Below are positions 1 to 7,090 of a DNA stretch of 11,546 bases, one piece after another; the first letter of the stretch is position 1, and each line of letters begins with the position of its first letter. The notes below the pieces were generated by a model. That model saw nothing but the letters and a program-made list of their open reading frames with translations. It ran no database searches and had not been told where the DNA came from. The DNA lies in contig JAGQHR010000044.1 in assembly GCA_020431745.1 (NCBI GenBank), positions 1 to 11,546 on the forward strand, given 5' to 3'. The position numbers and the translations under genes are program-made. The DNA comes from Candidatus Eiseniibacteriota bacterium. GTDB lineage: Bacteria; Eisenbacteria; RBG-16-71-46; CAIMUX01.

Positions 1-674
1 CGGGCCCCACAGACGAGACCGGCCAGCGTCCCCCCGGAACCGACTGCGCAGACGATGTGCTGCCACGGAAACGGCGGCACCTCGACTTCGGCATCCACGG
101 CAGCCCTGCCGCTGGGACCGGCGGGCCGGTCCGGAGTCGGAAGCCCCTGCTGCCACAGCTCGGTCAACATCGCGACGTATCCGAGGCTGCCCAGAGCGTT
201 CGACCCGCCTTCGGGGATGACGTAGGGGCGACGTCCCGCCGCTCGCTGCCGCTCCGCCTCGACGGCGAGCACGCGACGGCGGTCGGCATAGACCTCGGGC
301 GTGATGAAGCGGATCTCCGCTCCGATCAGGGAGTCCAGGAAGAGGTTTCCGTCGCGGGACGCCGGTTCCTCTCCACGCAGGAAGAGCAGGCTGTCCATCC
401 CCAGTCGCCGCGCCGCGAGCGCGGTCGCCCGACAGTGATTCGATTGGATGCCGCCGCAGGTGAGGATGAGATCGGCATCCTCACGCTGCGCTTCAGCGAG
501 CAGGAATTCCAGCTTGCGGACCTTATTGCCGGAAAGATCGGTCCCGGTCTCGTCGTCGCGTTTCGCGAAGAGCCGGATGCCGCCGAGCTCGGCGCTCAGC
601 CGCTCCAACGGTTGGATGCGGGTGGGCAGATTCGCCAGTGCGACGCGGGGAGGAAACCGCAAGTTCCGTGGCAC
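1..674 (-). CDS. PLP-dependent D-cysteine desulfhydrase / ACC deaminase family enzyme (3' end beyond window)
   Basis: A PLP fold-type II enzyme, expected to cleave D-cysteine (to pyruvate, H2S and ammonia) or a related small amino acid in the cytoplasm. About 224 residues are visible of a family usually near 330; the C-terminus lies off the left edge. Seen: SGNKVRK at 48-54, with K51 the expected Schiff-base lysine; CGGIQSNHCRATA at 73-85; PEGGSNALGSLGY at 154-166; the phosphate-binding GSGGTLAGL at 212-220. QSNH rather than QSNQ favours the desulfhydrase branch over true ACC deaminase, but the deciding C-terminal residues are outside the window. Residues about 179-204 are a Pro/Ala/Gly-rich insert. 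The start is GTG at 674: the rseP stop TAG (686-684) is in the same frame three codons upstream, so no longer N-terminus is possible. An AGGA overlapping that stop lies 7 nt before the GTG. It is third in the yugP-rseP operon. The family call is firm, the substrate is not. Confidence 0.9.
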   Translation of the reverse strand, partial: MPRNLRFPPRVALANLPTRIQPLERLSAELGGIRLFAKRDDETGTDLSGNKVRKLEFLLAEAQREDADLILTCGGIQSNHCRATALAARRLGMDSLLFLRGEEPASRDGNLFLDSLIGAEIRFITPEVYADRRRVLAVEAERQRAAGRRPYVIPEGGSNALGSLGYVAMLTELWQQGLPTPDRPAGPSGRAAVDAEVEVPPFPWQHIVCAVGSGGTLAGLVCGA

Positions 675-683
675 GTCCCCGTC

Positions 684-1781
684 CTAGAACAGATTGGAGA
701 TCTTGGACCAGAACCCGACACGGCCCATGTCGTTGAAGAGAATCACCGCCATGAGCACGAGCAGCCCGATCATTCCGAACTGCTGAATTCCGATCTTCAC
801 CTTGGTCGGGATGGGGCGTCGCGCCACCGCTTCCAGGGTGACGAGCACCAGGTGCCCACCGTCGAGCACCGGGATGGGCAGGATGTTGAGGAAACCGATG
901 TTGATGCTGATGAACGCGATGAACACCAGCAGCGCGACCGGTCCGCCCTTCGCACTGTCGGCCGACCACTTCGCGATCAGGACCGGGCCACCGAGATCTT
1001 TGACCCCCGCTTCCCGCTTGACGAGAGCCTTGATCGTGGCCAAGCCGAGCCCGAGCCCACGCTGGACCTGGATCATTCCGTTCTGGACCGACTCGCCGAA
1101 CCCCGCAGGACGGATCGTCACCTGCGGCGAGATCCCGATCAGTCCCACTTCCTTGATGTCCCCGTCGATCGGGACCTTCTGTTTCTCGGGAGTGACGGTG
1201 GCGGACTTCCGCTCCCCCTCGTGATCCCAAACGATCTGCAGCGGCTTTTCCGCGCTCGCATGCACCACTTCGCTGAGCTCGTCCCAGGTCGCCATCGGCT
1301 TACCGTCGACCTCCAGGACGAGGTCGCCCGACTGGAGCCCGGCCGTGGCCGCCGGTCCGTCTTCCTGCACCGCATCGATGCGCGGCTCGCCGGTCTCGGC
1401 GATGCCCTGATTGAGGGTGACGCCGGTGTAGATGACCCAGGCGAGGAGGAAGTTCATGATCACGCCGGCACAGATGACGAGCGCCTTCTGGAGGAAGCTC
1501 TTCGACATGAACTCGTCGGGAGCGCCCGTGATCTTCTCGGGGTTTTCCATCGACTCGTCGATCATCCCGGCCATCTTGACGTAGCCGCCCAGAGGAAGCG
1601 CGGAGATGCAGTAGTCGGTGTCGCCGACCTTCTTGCCGAAGAGACGGGGCGGATACCCGATCGAGAAACGTTCCACCCGGATGCCGACCGCGCGGGCCGC
1701 CAGGAAGTGACCGAGCTCGTGGACCACGACCACGACCCCGATCACGATGATGAAGGCCAGCACAGCTTGCAGAGCACCCAT
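684..1781 (-). CDS. rseP: RseP-type site-2 intramembrane zinc metalloprotease (M50B), single PDZ
   Basis: An inner-membrane site-2 protease. The family cuts transmembrane segments of anti-sigma factors, and often signal-peptide remnants, after a first protease has trimmed the substrate. Seen in 365 residues: first membrane helix about 5-28 with HELGH at 21-25 (zinc ligands H21, H25; catalytic E22); ALPLGGYVKM at 61-70, the conserved membrane-re-entrant loop; helix about 97-120; one PDZ domain about 132-200 (GPAATAGLQSGD core); helix about 283-305 leading into NILPIPVLDGGH at 299-310, with D307 the third zinc ligand; final helix about 335-352. E. coli RseP is about 450 residues with two PDZ domains, so this is the shorter one-PDZ form. 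ATG at 1781 is supported by GAGGAG 6 nt upstream (1788-1793). It follows yugP by 80 bp and precedes the PLP enzyme by 9 bp. No anti-sigma substrate or ECF sigma gene is in the window, so the substrate is unknown. Confidence 0.96.
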   Translation of the reverse strand: MGALQAVLAFIIVIGVVVVVHELGHFLAARAVGIRVERFSIGYPPRLFGKKVGDTDYCISALPLGGYVKMAGMIDESMENPEKITGAPDEFMSKSFLQKALVICAGVIMNFLLAWVIYTGVTLNQGIAETGEPRIDAVQEDGPAATAGLQSGDLVLEVDGKPMATWDELSEVVHASAEKPLQIVWDHEGERKSATVTPEKQKVPIDGDIKEVGLIGISPQVTIRPAGFGESVQNGMIQVQRGLGLGLATIKALVKREAGVKDLGGPVLIAKWSADSAKGGPVALLVFIAFISINIGFLNILPIPVLDGGHLVLVTLEAVARRPIPTKVKIGIQQFGMIGLLVLMAVILFNDMGRVGFWSKISNLF

Positions 1782-1787
1782 TCCGTT

Positions 1788-1793
1788 CTCCTC
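1788..1793 (-). promoter_or_regulatory. Ribosome binding site of rseP (GAGGAG)
   Basis: GAGGAG on the minus strand lies 6 nt before the ATG at 1781. It fixes the rseP start and shows that this operon gene uses ordinary Shine-Dalgarno initiation. The rest of the 80-bp gap between yugP and rseP holds a 12-bp palindrome (GGCCGATCGGCC, 1823-1834) but no T-run, so a terminator there is unlikely. Confidence 0.65.
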
Positions 1794-1861
1794 AATCCAG
1801 GGTTCGGATCCTTACGGGACCCGGCCGATCGGCCTCACGAACGAAGCCATGTCTTGCGGTC

Positions 1862-2554
1862 TCAGTCTCTCCGTCCGCCCAGGAGCCCGGCGCGCATCAG
1901 GAAGTAGAGCAGCTGGGCGATGGACGCAGCCGCGGCCGCGACGTAGGTCATCGCGGCGGCGGTGAGGACCTTCTTGACCCCCGCGACCTCGGTGGTGGTG
2001 ACCAGCCCCATCTGCTGGATGACCGCCACGGCGCGCCGCGAGGCGTCGAACTCCACCGGCAGAGTCACGACCTGGAAGAGCACTGCCGCGGAAAAGAAGA
2101 TGATTCCCACCTTCACCAACCCGAGCGAACCGAGCAGGAACCCGATCAGCAACAGGGGCCAGGCCAGGGTCGTCCCCACCTTGGTGATCGGCACGAGGGC
2201 CGACCGCCATTGCAACGGAAGATAGTTCTTGGCGTGCTGGAGCGCGTGTCCGGCGTCGTGGGCCGCGACCCCCACCGACGAGATCGAGCGACGGTCGAAG
2301 ACGTTGGGCGAGAGCCGGAGCACCCGGTGCGTCGGGTCGTAGTGGTCGCTCAGAAACCCCTGGACGCGCTCCACCCGGACCCCGAGTCCGGCCTGGGCCA
2401 CGATCCGCTCGGCGACTTCCGCGCCGGAGAGCCCGGCCGCGACCGGAACCCGGGAGAACTTCTTGAAGGCGCTCTGCACCCAAAACTGGGTGATCATGGA
2501 AAGCACGATGGCCGGTCCTACGATCAGCAGATACATCGGATCGAAGAACATCAC
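1862..2554 (-). CDS. yugP: YugP-like membrane zinc metallopeptidase (Zn_peptidase_2 family) with HDxxH motif
   Basis: A small membrane-bound metallopeptidase of the YugP family, whose physiological substrates are unknown. Seen in 230 residues: N-terminal helix about 7-25; a cytoplasmic-type segment with SDHYDPTHRVLRLSPNVF (69-86), typical of the family; AAHDAGHALQH at 97-107, where the gluzincin-like motif HExxH is usual; helices about 127-145 and 149-167; LPVEFDASRRA at 165-175, the conserved second motif that probably supplies the third ligand; last helix about 204-222. Length and architecture match the family. The oddity is D100 in place of the catalytic glutamate; the histidines H99 and H103 are kept. 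The start is GTG at 2554 with AGGAGG 9 nt upstream; the adjacent ATG at 2551 is an alternative (spacing 12). It leads the operon with rseP, so two membrane proteases are co-transcribed, which suggests a joint role in envelope protein turnover (inference). Confidence 0.9.
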   Translation of the reverse strand: MMFFDPMYLLIVGPAIVLSMITQFWVQSAFKKFSRVPVAAGLSGAEVAERIVAQAGLGVRVERVQGFLSDHYDPTHRVLRLSPNVFDRRSISSVGVAAHDAGHALQHAKNYLPLQWRSALVPITKVGTTLAWPLLLIGFLLGSLGLVKVGIIFFSAAVLFQVVTLPVEFDASRRAVAVIQQMGLVTTTEVAGVKKVLTAAAMTYVAAAAASIAQLLYFLMRAGLLGGRRD

Positions 2555-2563
2555 GGTCCAATT

Positions 2564-2569
2564 CCTCCT
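2564..2569 (-). promoter_or_regulatory. Ribosome binding site of yugP (AGGAGG)
   Basis: A perfect AGGAGG lies 9 nt before GTG (2554) and 12 nt before the next codon ATG (2551). The spacing favours the GTG start slightly. Confidence 0.7.
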
Positions 2570-2663
2570 GACGCGGTGTTCCCTGCACGCGCCGCACTCG
2601 GAAATGAGCCGGCGCTTCGGCCCGGAAGGGTCTTCGAGGACCGGGATCGGGACCGCGAACTGC

Positions 2664-2689
2664 TACGTATGATGCCAGAGTTTCGTTCC
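2664..2689 (-). promoter_or_regulatory. Candidate ECF-type promoter of yugP-rseP operon (GGAAC-N17-CGTA)
   Basis: In the 205-bp gap before yugP the minus strand reads GGAAC (2689-2685), 17 bp, then CGTA (2667-2664). GGAAC/GAAC at -35 and CGT at -10 with a spacer of about 16-17 bp is the general pattern of extracytoplasmic-function sigma promoters. The start site would be near 2656, giving a leader of about 100 nt. No convincing TTGACA/TATAAT pair was seen in the gap. The match is short, so this is a hypothesis. It is of interest because the operon encodes RseP, whose family activates ECF sigma factors. Confidence 0.3.
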
Positions 2690-2700
2690 GAGTCGGGGTG

Positions 2701-2721
2701 AAAATGGCGGCGCGTCGCGCC
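2701..2721 (-). terminator. Possible weak hairpin terminator after the TPR membrane protein gene
   Basis: On the minus strand, 38 bp past the stop at 2760, GGCGCGACGCGCC (2721-2709) can form a short GC hairpin, followed by GCC and then TTTT (2704-2701). The loop is very tight and the T-run is short and displaced, so efficiency is doubtful. The operon may read through into yugP. Confidence 0.25.
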
Positions 2722-2759
2722 CCCGGCCATCGGCCACGAGCACGGACATCGTGGCGCGG

Positions 2760-4895
2760 TCAGGATCCCGGAACGCCCGCCTTGAGCTGCTGGAGGCGCC
2801 CCAACAGATCCCGGGCGGGCTGGCTCTGCGGGTCCTTCTGGAGGAGCTCCCGGAGAACAGTCTCGGCCTCGTAGAGCCCCCGGGCATCGGGAACCTTCCC
2901 CTCCCGACGGGTCTGCTCGGCCTCCCCGACCCGAGCGGAAGCCAGGCCGAAGAGCACCCGGGGATCGCGGTTGCCGGCCCGAAGACACTCCGAGAACGCC
3001 GCCGCCGCCTCCGGGAACCGCCCACTTCCCAGGAGCGCCGCTCCCAGGACATCCTTCACGGGCGCCGCTGGGTTGCGCTGGAGCGCCGCTCCGTAGGCCG
3101 CGACGGCGCCGGTCGGATCCCCGATCTGGAGGCGCACGTTTCCGAGCCCGATCCAGTTGACGTCCTTGCCGGGATCCACGACCACCAGCTTCTCGTAGAT
3201 CGGCAGCGCCTCGTCGAGCTTCCCGCGCGAGGCCAGGGCCTGGGCCAGGTTTCCGAGCGCGAGCGGATTGTCGGGCATCGACTGGAGCGCTTGGCGGTAC
3301 TCCGCCTCCGCCTGATCGAGTAGGTGCGTCTCCCGTTCGTCGTCGTCCGTCCGCGATGCCTGGATCATGAAGATCGAACCGAGCAGGACGTGGAAGCGCG
3401 GATTCCCCGGATAGGTCTCGACGCAACGCCGGTACATGACCTCCGCCCGATCGTAGTCCTCGGCCTTGCGGTAGTACTTCCCGACCTCCTCGTAGGCATA
3501 CGCGCGCGCGAAGTCGGGGAAGTCCGCGGCGACATCGACGAAGCGGGCGATCGACGCGCGTTCGAGATGGAGCACGGAGATCCAGGGCGCGGCGACCAGA
3601 AACGATACCGTCAGCGCCAGCGCGGCCGACCGGACCGCACCGGAGTCGGCGCTCCCGTCCGGCGCGTTCGCAGTGCGAGGCTTCCCCGGCTCGGGCCGCT
3701 CCGGAAAGGGGGCGATCCAGAGCGCCGCCAACAACCCGACACCCAGCGAGTGCGCCGCCAGGAGGTCCCAGTCCCGCGCGCCGCCGAGCTTCTTGTCCAG
3801 TCCCACCGCGAAGAAGACGATGGACGCGATCTGCACGAGGAGGAACTGGACCCGCCGATCGACCGCTCGGGAACGCAATGCCTGCAACCGCAGGACGACC
3901 ACCGCGACGGCCCCCGGCACGGTGATCAGGAGCAGATTGGCCAGATCCTTCCAGTGGTAGAGCGAGAAGAGGCCCCGGGAGCCGAGGAGTGGAACCCAGA
4001 GCGACCGCGCGTTCTGGCTCTCCAGGAACTCCCTGCGGAACCATGCGGAGTTGTATCCCGCCGCCAGGTGCAGAATGACGGAGATCAGGAACAGGATCAG
4101 CGCGGGCACCGTGACATCGACCCAGCGTCGCCAGGACGGCCGCACCGGTGCACACAACGCCAGGTAGAGAAGCGCGGGACCGCTGAACACGGCCGTCAGA
4201 TGGAAGAACAGCGCGGCCCCGAAGAGCGCGGATGGAAGCCAGATGCCCACCACTCCCTCGAGCACGAGCACTCCCGCGACGAGGAAGCCGCTGAGGAAGA
4301 GGAAGAGCCAGCTGTAGCTCTCGACATAGCCGTGGAACATCGCCACCGGACCGGTCAGCAGGAAGAACCCGAGGACGAGGACCCGTCGCCAGCCCTCCCA
4401 GGGGAGCTTGCGGACCAGCCACCAGAGCAGGAACGTTCCCAGCGCGCCCGCGAGCACGGAGCCCACGCGATAGACCGTGAACGACGACGCCTGCCCGTGC
4501 AGAGCGCGATAGATCTGGTAGTGGAGCTGATAGTCCATGTTGTCGAAGGCGCGGAACTTCATCCCACGTTCGACGAGCTCTCCCACGAGATAGCCATCGC
4601 CCATGAAGAACGATCGCTCCCGGAAGAGCGCGAACAAGCCGGTCGCGAGCACGGTGAGACCAAGTCCCCCGAGCGGGGTCCGGAAGATGCCCGGAAGGCG
4701 CGTGCGCAGCTGCTCGGCAAGCAGCGACTGGATCGGCGGCAACAACAGCACCGTGGCGCAGACCAGCCAACCGAGGAAGATCGGGAGTGGAAGATAGGCG
4801 AGGTGATTGATGCCCCAGAAGCGAGGCCCCGGAAGGAAACGACCCGCGGCGAGGAGCAGGACCAGGAGCAGCAGGACGGAGCTCGAGCGCTTCAC
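2760..4895 (-). CDS. Polytopic GT-C-like membrane protein with C-terminal TPR domain, function unknown
   Basis: A 711-residue protein: about 11-12 hydrophobic helices (about 5-20, 33-55, 77-91, 145-162, 170-187, 195-248 as two or three, 262-279, 318-336, 350-365, 380-395, 423-441), then a soluble TPR domain (about 464-700). The first extracytoplasmic-type loop carries FMGDGYLVGE (98-107, acidic D100), as in GT-C (PMT/ArnT-like) lipid-linked sugar transferases. Other striking motifs are HGYVESYSW (188-196) and GLDKKLGGARDWDLLA (365-380). TPR units such as ALGNLAQALASRGKLDEALPIYEKL show the usual A/G/A/P spacing. A charged Pro/Gly-rich linker (about 398-421) precedes the last helix. The start is GTG at 4895, in a GTGA overlap with the stop of the oxidoreductase gene, and is followed at once by a signal-anchor-like helix. 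The open frame runs on antisense-like to 6425, but that part is the shadow of the upstream gene. Glycosyltransferase activity is inferred from topology only. Confidence 0.85.
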   Translation of the reverse strand: MKRSSSVLLLLVLLLAAGRFLPGPRFWGINHLAYLPLPIFLGWLVCATVLLLPPIQSLLAEQLRTRLPGIFRTPLGGLGLTVLATGLFALFRERSFFMGDGYLVGELVERGMKFRAFDNMDYQLHYQIYRALHGQASSFTVYRVGSVLAGALGTFLLWWLVRKLPWEGWRRVLVLGFFLLTGPVAMFHGYVESYSWLFLFLSGFLVAGVLVLEGVVGIWLPSALFGAALFFHLTAVFSGPALLYLALCAPVRPSWRRWVDVTVPALILFLISVILHLAAGYNSAWFRREFLESQNARSLWVPLLGSRGLFSLYHWKDLANLLLITVPGAVAVVVLRLQALRSRAVDRRVQFLLVQIASIVFFAVGLDKKLGGARDWDLLAAHSLGVGLLAALWIAPFPERPEPGKPRTANAPDGSADSGAVRSAALALTVSFLVAAPWISVLHLERASIARFVDVAADFPDFARAYAYEEVGKYYRKAEDYDRAEVMYRRCVETYPGNPRFHVLLGSIFMIQASRTDDDERETHLLDQAEAEYRQALQSMPDNPLALGNLAQALASRGKLDEALPIYEKLVVVDPGKDVNWIGLGNVRLQIGDPTGAVAAYGAALQRNPAAPVKDVLGAALLGSGRFPEAAAAFSECLRAGNRDPRVLFGLASARVGEAEQTRREGKVPDARGLYEAETVLRELLQKDPQSQPARDLLGRLQQLKAGVPGS

Positions 4896-7090
4896 GAGGC
4901 ATCCCCGTTCGGCGACGTGCCTCCGGCAGGCGATGCCGTCCCGTTGTGCGAACCCGGAAGCGGCGCGGGCGCTCCGGAGGACACGCGGACGCGCACGGGG
5001 CAGTCGAAGTACGCCGGCGTGATCCCGTCGGACGCGGTGTCGGGACCGATCAGGAGATTGACCGCGCTCCGCCGCTGGACCGTTCCACCCGGGGGCAGCG
5101 TGACGACGTTCTCCGGGAGCTCCGGATCTTCCCGCAGCCACGCCTGGAGATGACCGTGTGCGGATTCGATCTCGACCATCGATTCCTTGCGGCCCAGCCC
5201 CGCGGCGACCGCAGTGCCCATCGATCCGCGCAGGAACATCGGTTGCCGTGCGTCCAGGATCTGCGAAAGATGATGCTCGCGGCTCTTGGGCGTGAGCAGC
5301 AGATGGGGGAACTCCGCCGACGTGCACGGAAGATCCGAGGGATCCGGCAAATCGGCGGGAAAACGATAGCGTGCATCCGGCGTCGCGAAGGTGCCACCCA
5401 CGAACGGAACCGATTCGTGCACACGGCTCCGGACCCGCCGCAGAGGCGGTCCTTCCGGAGCGTCCGAGCCGGATCGTCCGCGCTCGATCGCCGGGCCTGC
5501 CGTTTCCGGTGTCGCCGGCACGGCGGTTCCCGGTGTCGACGGGACAGCAGCGCCCGGTGTCGACGGGAGAGGAGCGCTGCCTTCGGAAACCGGCGGTCCG
5601 GTCTCGCGATGGAGCGTCTCCCACTCCGCGTCGATCAGTCGTTCGCCGGCCAGTCGACGGGACCACTCCTCCGGCGTTCCCGCCATCTCGGGCCCGAACC
5701 CCAGACGCTCGGCCATGCCCTGGAAGATCTCGAGATCGGTGCGCGCCTCGCCCCGCACCGGCACGACGGCCCGCTGATAAGCGAGACCGTGGTGCCCCCA
5801 GGAGGTGACCAACCCCTCCTCCTCGAGAAAGGACGGATGCGGGAGCACCCAGTCCGCGTGGCGGGCGGTATCGGTCCAATGGAAGTCCACGACGACCTTG
5901 CACGCGATGCCCGCCATCGCGCGCACGATGCGATCCCCGTCCGGAAGCATCGCGACCGGGTTCGCACCGTTGACCCACAGGAGCTCGATCGGTGGATCGA
6001 GCGTTGCGATCTGCGTCGCCCACACCCCCGCGCTCACCGTGCGGCGCCCCGAACCGGGAGCCCCGACCCACCGCGGGACGGCGGTATCGCGCTGATGACG
6101 CACCGTGTAGGTCAATCCACCGCCGGAACGGCCGTAGTAGCCGGTGAGCGCCGGCAACGCGGTGATCCAGGACGCGGCCTCCACACCCCCGCGATAGCGG
6201 ATGGGACCCGTTCCGAGAACGATCGCCGCAGGATCGGCCGCCGCGTAGGCCGTGGCGAGTCGCTCGATCTCCCCGGCACCGACGCCGCTGCCGTGCGCGA
6301 TGTCCTCCCACGCCACCGAACGGACAGCGGAGGAAAACGCCTCGAACCCGTCCGTGTGCCGGAGAAAACCGGCCGCGAAAAGGTCCCGATCCAGCAGGAC
6401 GCGCGCCATTCCCAGTGCCAACCAACCGTCACCGCCGGGACGCAACCGCACGGTTTCGTCGAGCAGCGACGACCGCGTGAGCAGGAGCGGATTGATCGAG
6501 ACGATCCGCGCGCCCGCGTCCTTGGCGGCCTTCAGAGAGCGCAGTCGATGCGGACCGGAGCCGAAGGGGTCGCGCCCCCAGAGCAGGACGAGCCGCGCGT
6601 GGACGAGATCGTCCCAGTCGTGCGCCCGGTAGTCCCCGAGCTGGCGCGTCAACGCGGCCTTGCCCGCACCCAGGCAGAAATCGCCTTCGGCGACCGTGAC
6701 GCCGCCGTAAAGGTTCCAGAAGCGATGGGAGAGCTCCTTGAGAATCCCCATGCTGCCCGCCGACTGCACGTGCAGCACCGAGGCCGTGCGCCCGCGACCT
6801 CGCAGGTCGAGCAGACGTCCGCCGATCTCTTCGAACGCCTCGTCCCAGGAAGCCTGCTTCCATCCCTCGGTGGTCCTGCGCATCGGATGGAGGATGCGTT
6901 CGCTGCTGGTGGCGCGTTCCGGATAGCGATAGGTGCGGCTACAGAGCTTGCCGCGGGCGACGGGATCGGTGGGATCTCCGTCCAGACGCAGCACGCGGTC
7001 TCCGGAGACGGTCGCCACGATGCGGCAGGCGTCCCAACAATCGAGCGGACACACCGTCCGCCGGAGAACCGGAGCCGCCAACCGAGTCAA
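4892..7090 (-). CDS. Molybdopterin (bis-MGD) oxidoreductase with N-terminal [4Fe-4S] site
   Basis: A DMSO-reductase-superfamily (MopB) catalytic subunit, 732 residues, using Mo or W with bis-MGD; the substrate is unknown. Seen: C14-x3-C18-x3-C22 with C50 (GKLCSR) for a 4Fe-4S cluster; EGDFCLGAGKAA at 135-146, with C139 the likely metal-ligand position; WGRDP 171-175; SINPLLLTRSSLLDETVRLRPGGD (198-221), the usual MGD-binding region; WVNGANPVAMLPD 372-384; TARHADWVLPHPSFLEEEG 408-426; C-terminal MopB-CT beta domain about 560-703. Between about 498 and 555 is a Pro/Thr/Ala-rich linker coded by a tandem repeat. There is no Tat signal: the Arg pair at 10-11 is not followed by a hydrophobic stretch, so the enzyme is probably cytoplasmic. 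No Fe-S or membrane partner subunit is adjacent. The start is uncertain: TTG at 7090 overlaps the upstream stop (TTGA) but GAGGAGG is too close; TTG at 7081 has that site at 10 nt. Confidence 0.92.
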   Translation of the reverse strand: MTRLAAPVLRRTVCPLDCWDACRIVATVSGDRVLRLDGDPTDPVARGKLCSRTYRYPERATSSERILHPMRRTTEGWKQASWDEAFEEIGGRLLDLRGRGRTASVLHVQSAGSMGILKELSHRFWNLYGGVTVAEGDFCLGAGKAALTRQLGDYRAHDWDDLVHARLVLLWGRDPFGSGPHRLRSLKAAKDAGARIVSINPLLLTRSSLLDETVRLRPGGDGWLALGMARVLLDRDLFAAGFLRHTDGFEAFSSAVRSVAWEDIAHGSGVGAGEIERLATAYAAADPAAIVLGTGPIRYRGGVEAASWITALPALTGYYGRSGGGLTYTVRHQRDTAVPRWVGAPGSGRRTVSAGVWATQIATLDPPIELLWVNGANPVAMLPDGDRIVRAMAGIACKVVVDFHWTDTARHADWVLPHPSFLEEEGLVTSWGHHGLAYQRAVVPVRGEARTDLEIFQGMAERLGFGPEMAGTPEEWSRRLAGERLIDAEWETLHRETGPPVSEGSAPLPSTPGAAVPSTPGTAVPATPETAGPAIERGRSGSDAPEGPPLRRVRSRVHESVPFVGGTFATPDARYRFPADLPDPSDLPCTSAEFPHLLLTPKSREHHLSQILDARQPMFLRGSMGTAVAAGLGRKESMVEIESAHGHLQAWLREDPELPENVVTLPPGGTVQRRSAVNLLIGPDTASDGITPAYFDCPVRVRVSSGAPAPLPGSHNGTASPAGGTSPNGDAS
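5508..5579. repeat. 24-bp minisatellite, three units, inside the oxidoreductase gene
   Basis: Three consecutive units begin at 5508, 5532 and 5556, each opening with GGTGTCG on the plus strand; units 2 and 3 share the extended start CGGTGTCGACGGGA. In protein they are octapeptides SAPLPSTP, then GAAVPSTP, then GTAVPATP (residues 505-528), with a degenerate fourth unit following. The period is a multiple of three, so copy-number change would keep the frame and only alter linker length. Confidence 0.85.

Noticed and set aside
1823..1834. GGCCGATCGGCC palindrome between yugP and rseP as terminator or operator
   Set aside because: No loop to speak of, no T-run, and such palindromes are common by chance at this base composition.
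57..1907. A 616-codon plus-strand open frame across the left part
   Set aside because: It runs antisense to three recognisable genes (PLP enzyme, rseP, start of yugP) and its product is rich in R, D, H and E with no domain; it is a typical mirror frame of GC-rich coding DNA.
2663..2682. Sigma54-like TGGCA...GC pattern before yugP
   Set aside because: The GG-to-GC distance is 11 instead of the required 10, and no enhancer-binding regulator gene is near.
3324..5153. A 609-codon plus-strand open frame
   Set aside because: Antisense to the GT-C/TPR gene and the end of the oxidoreductase gene; low-complexity charged product with no motif and no ribosome site.
4896..6425. N-terminal extension of the TPR membrane protein to 1221 residues
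   Set aside because: The added 510 residues lie in another frame of the oxidoreductase gene and are compositionally random; the real protein begins at GTG 4895 with a signal-anchor helix in a GTGA overlap.
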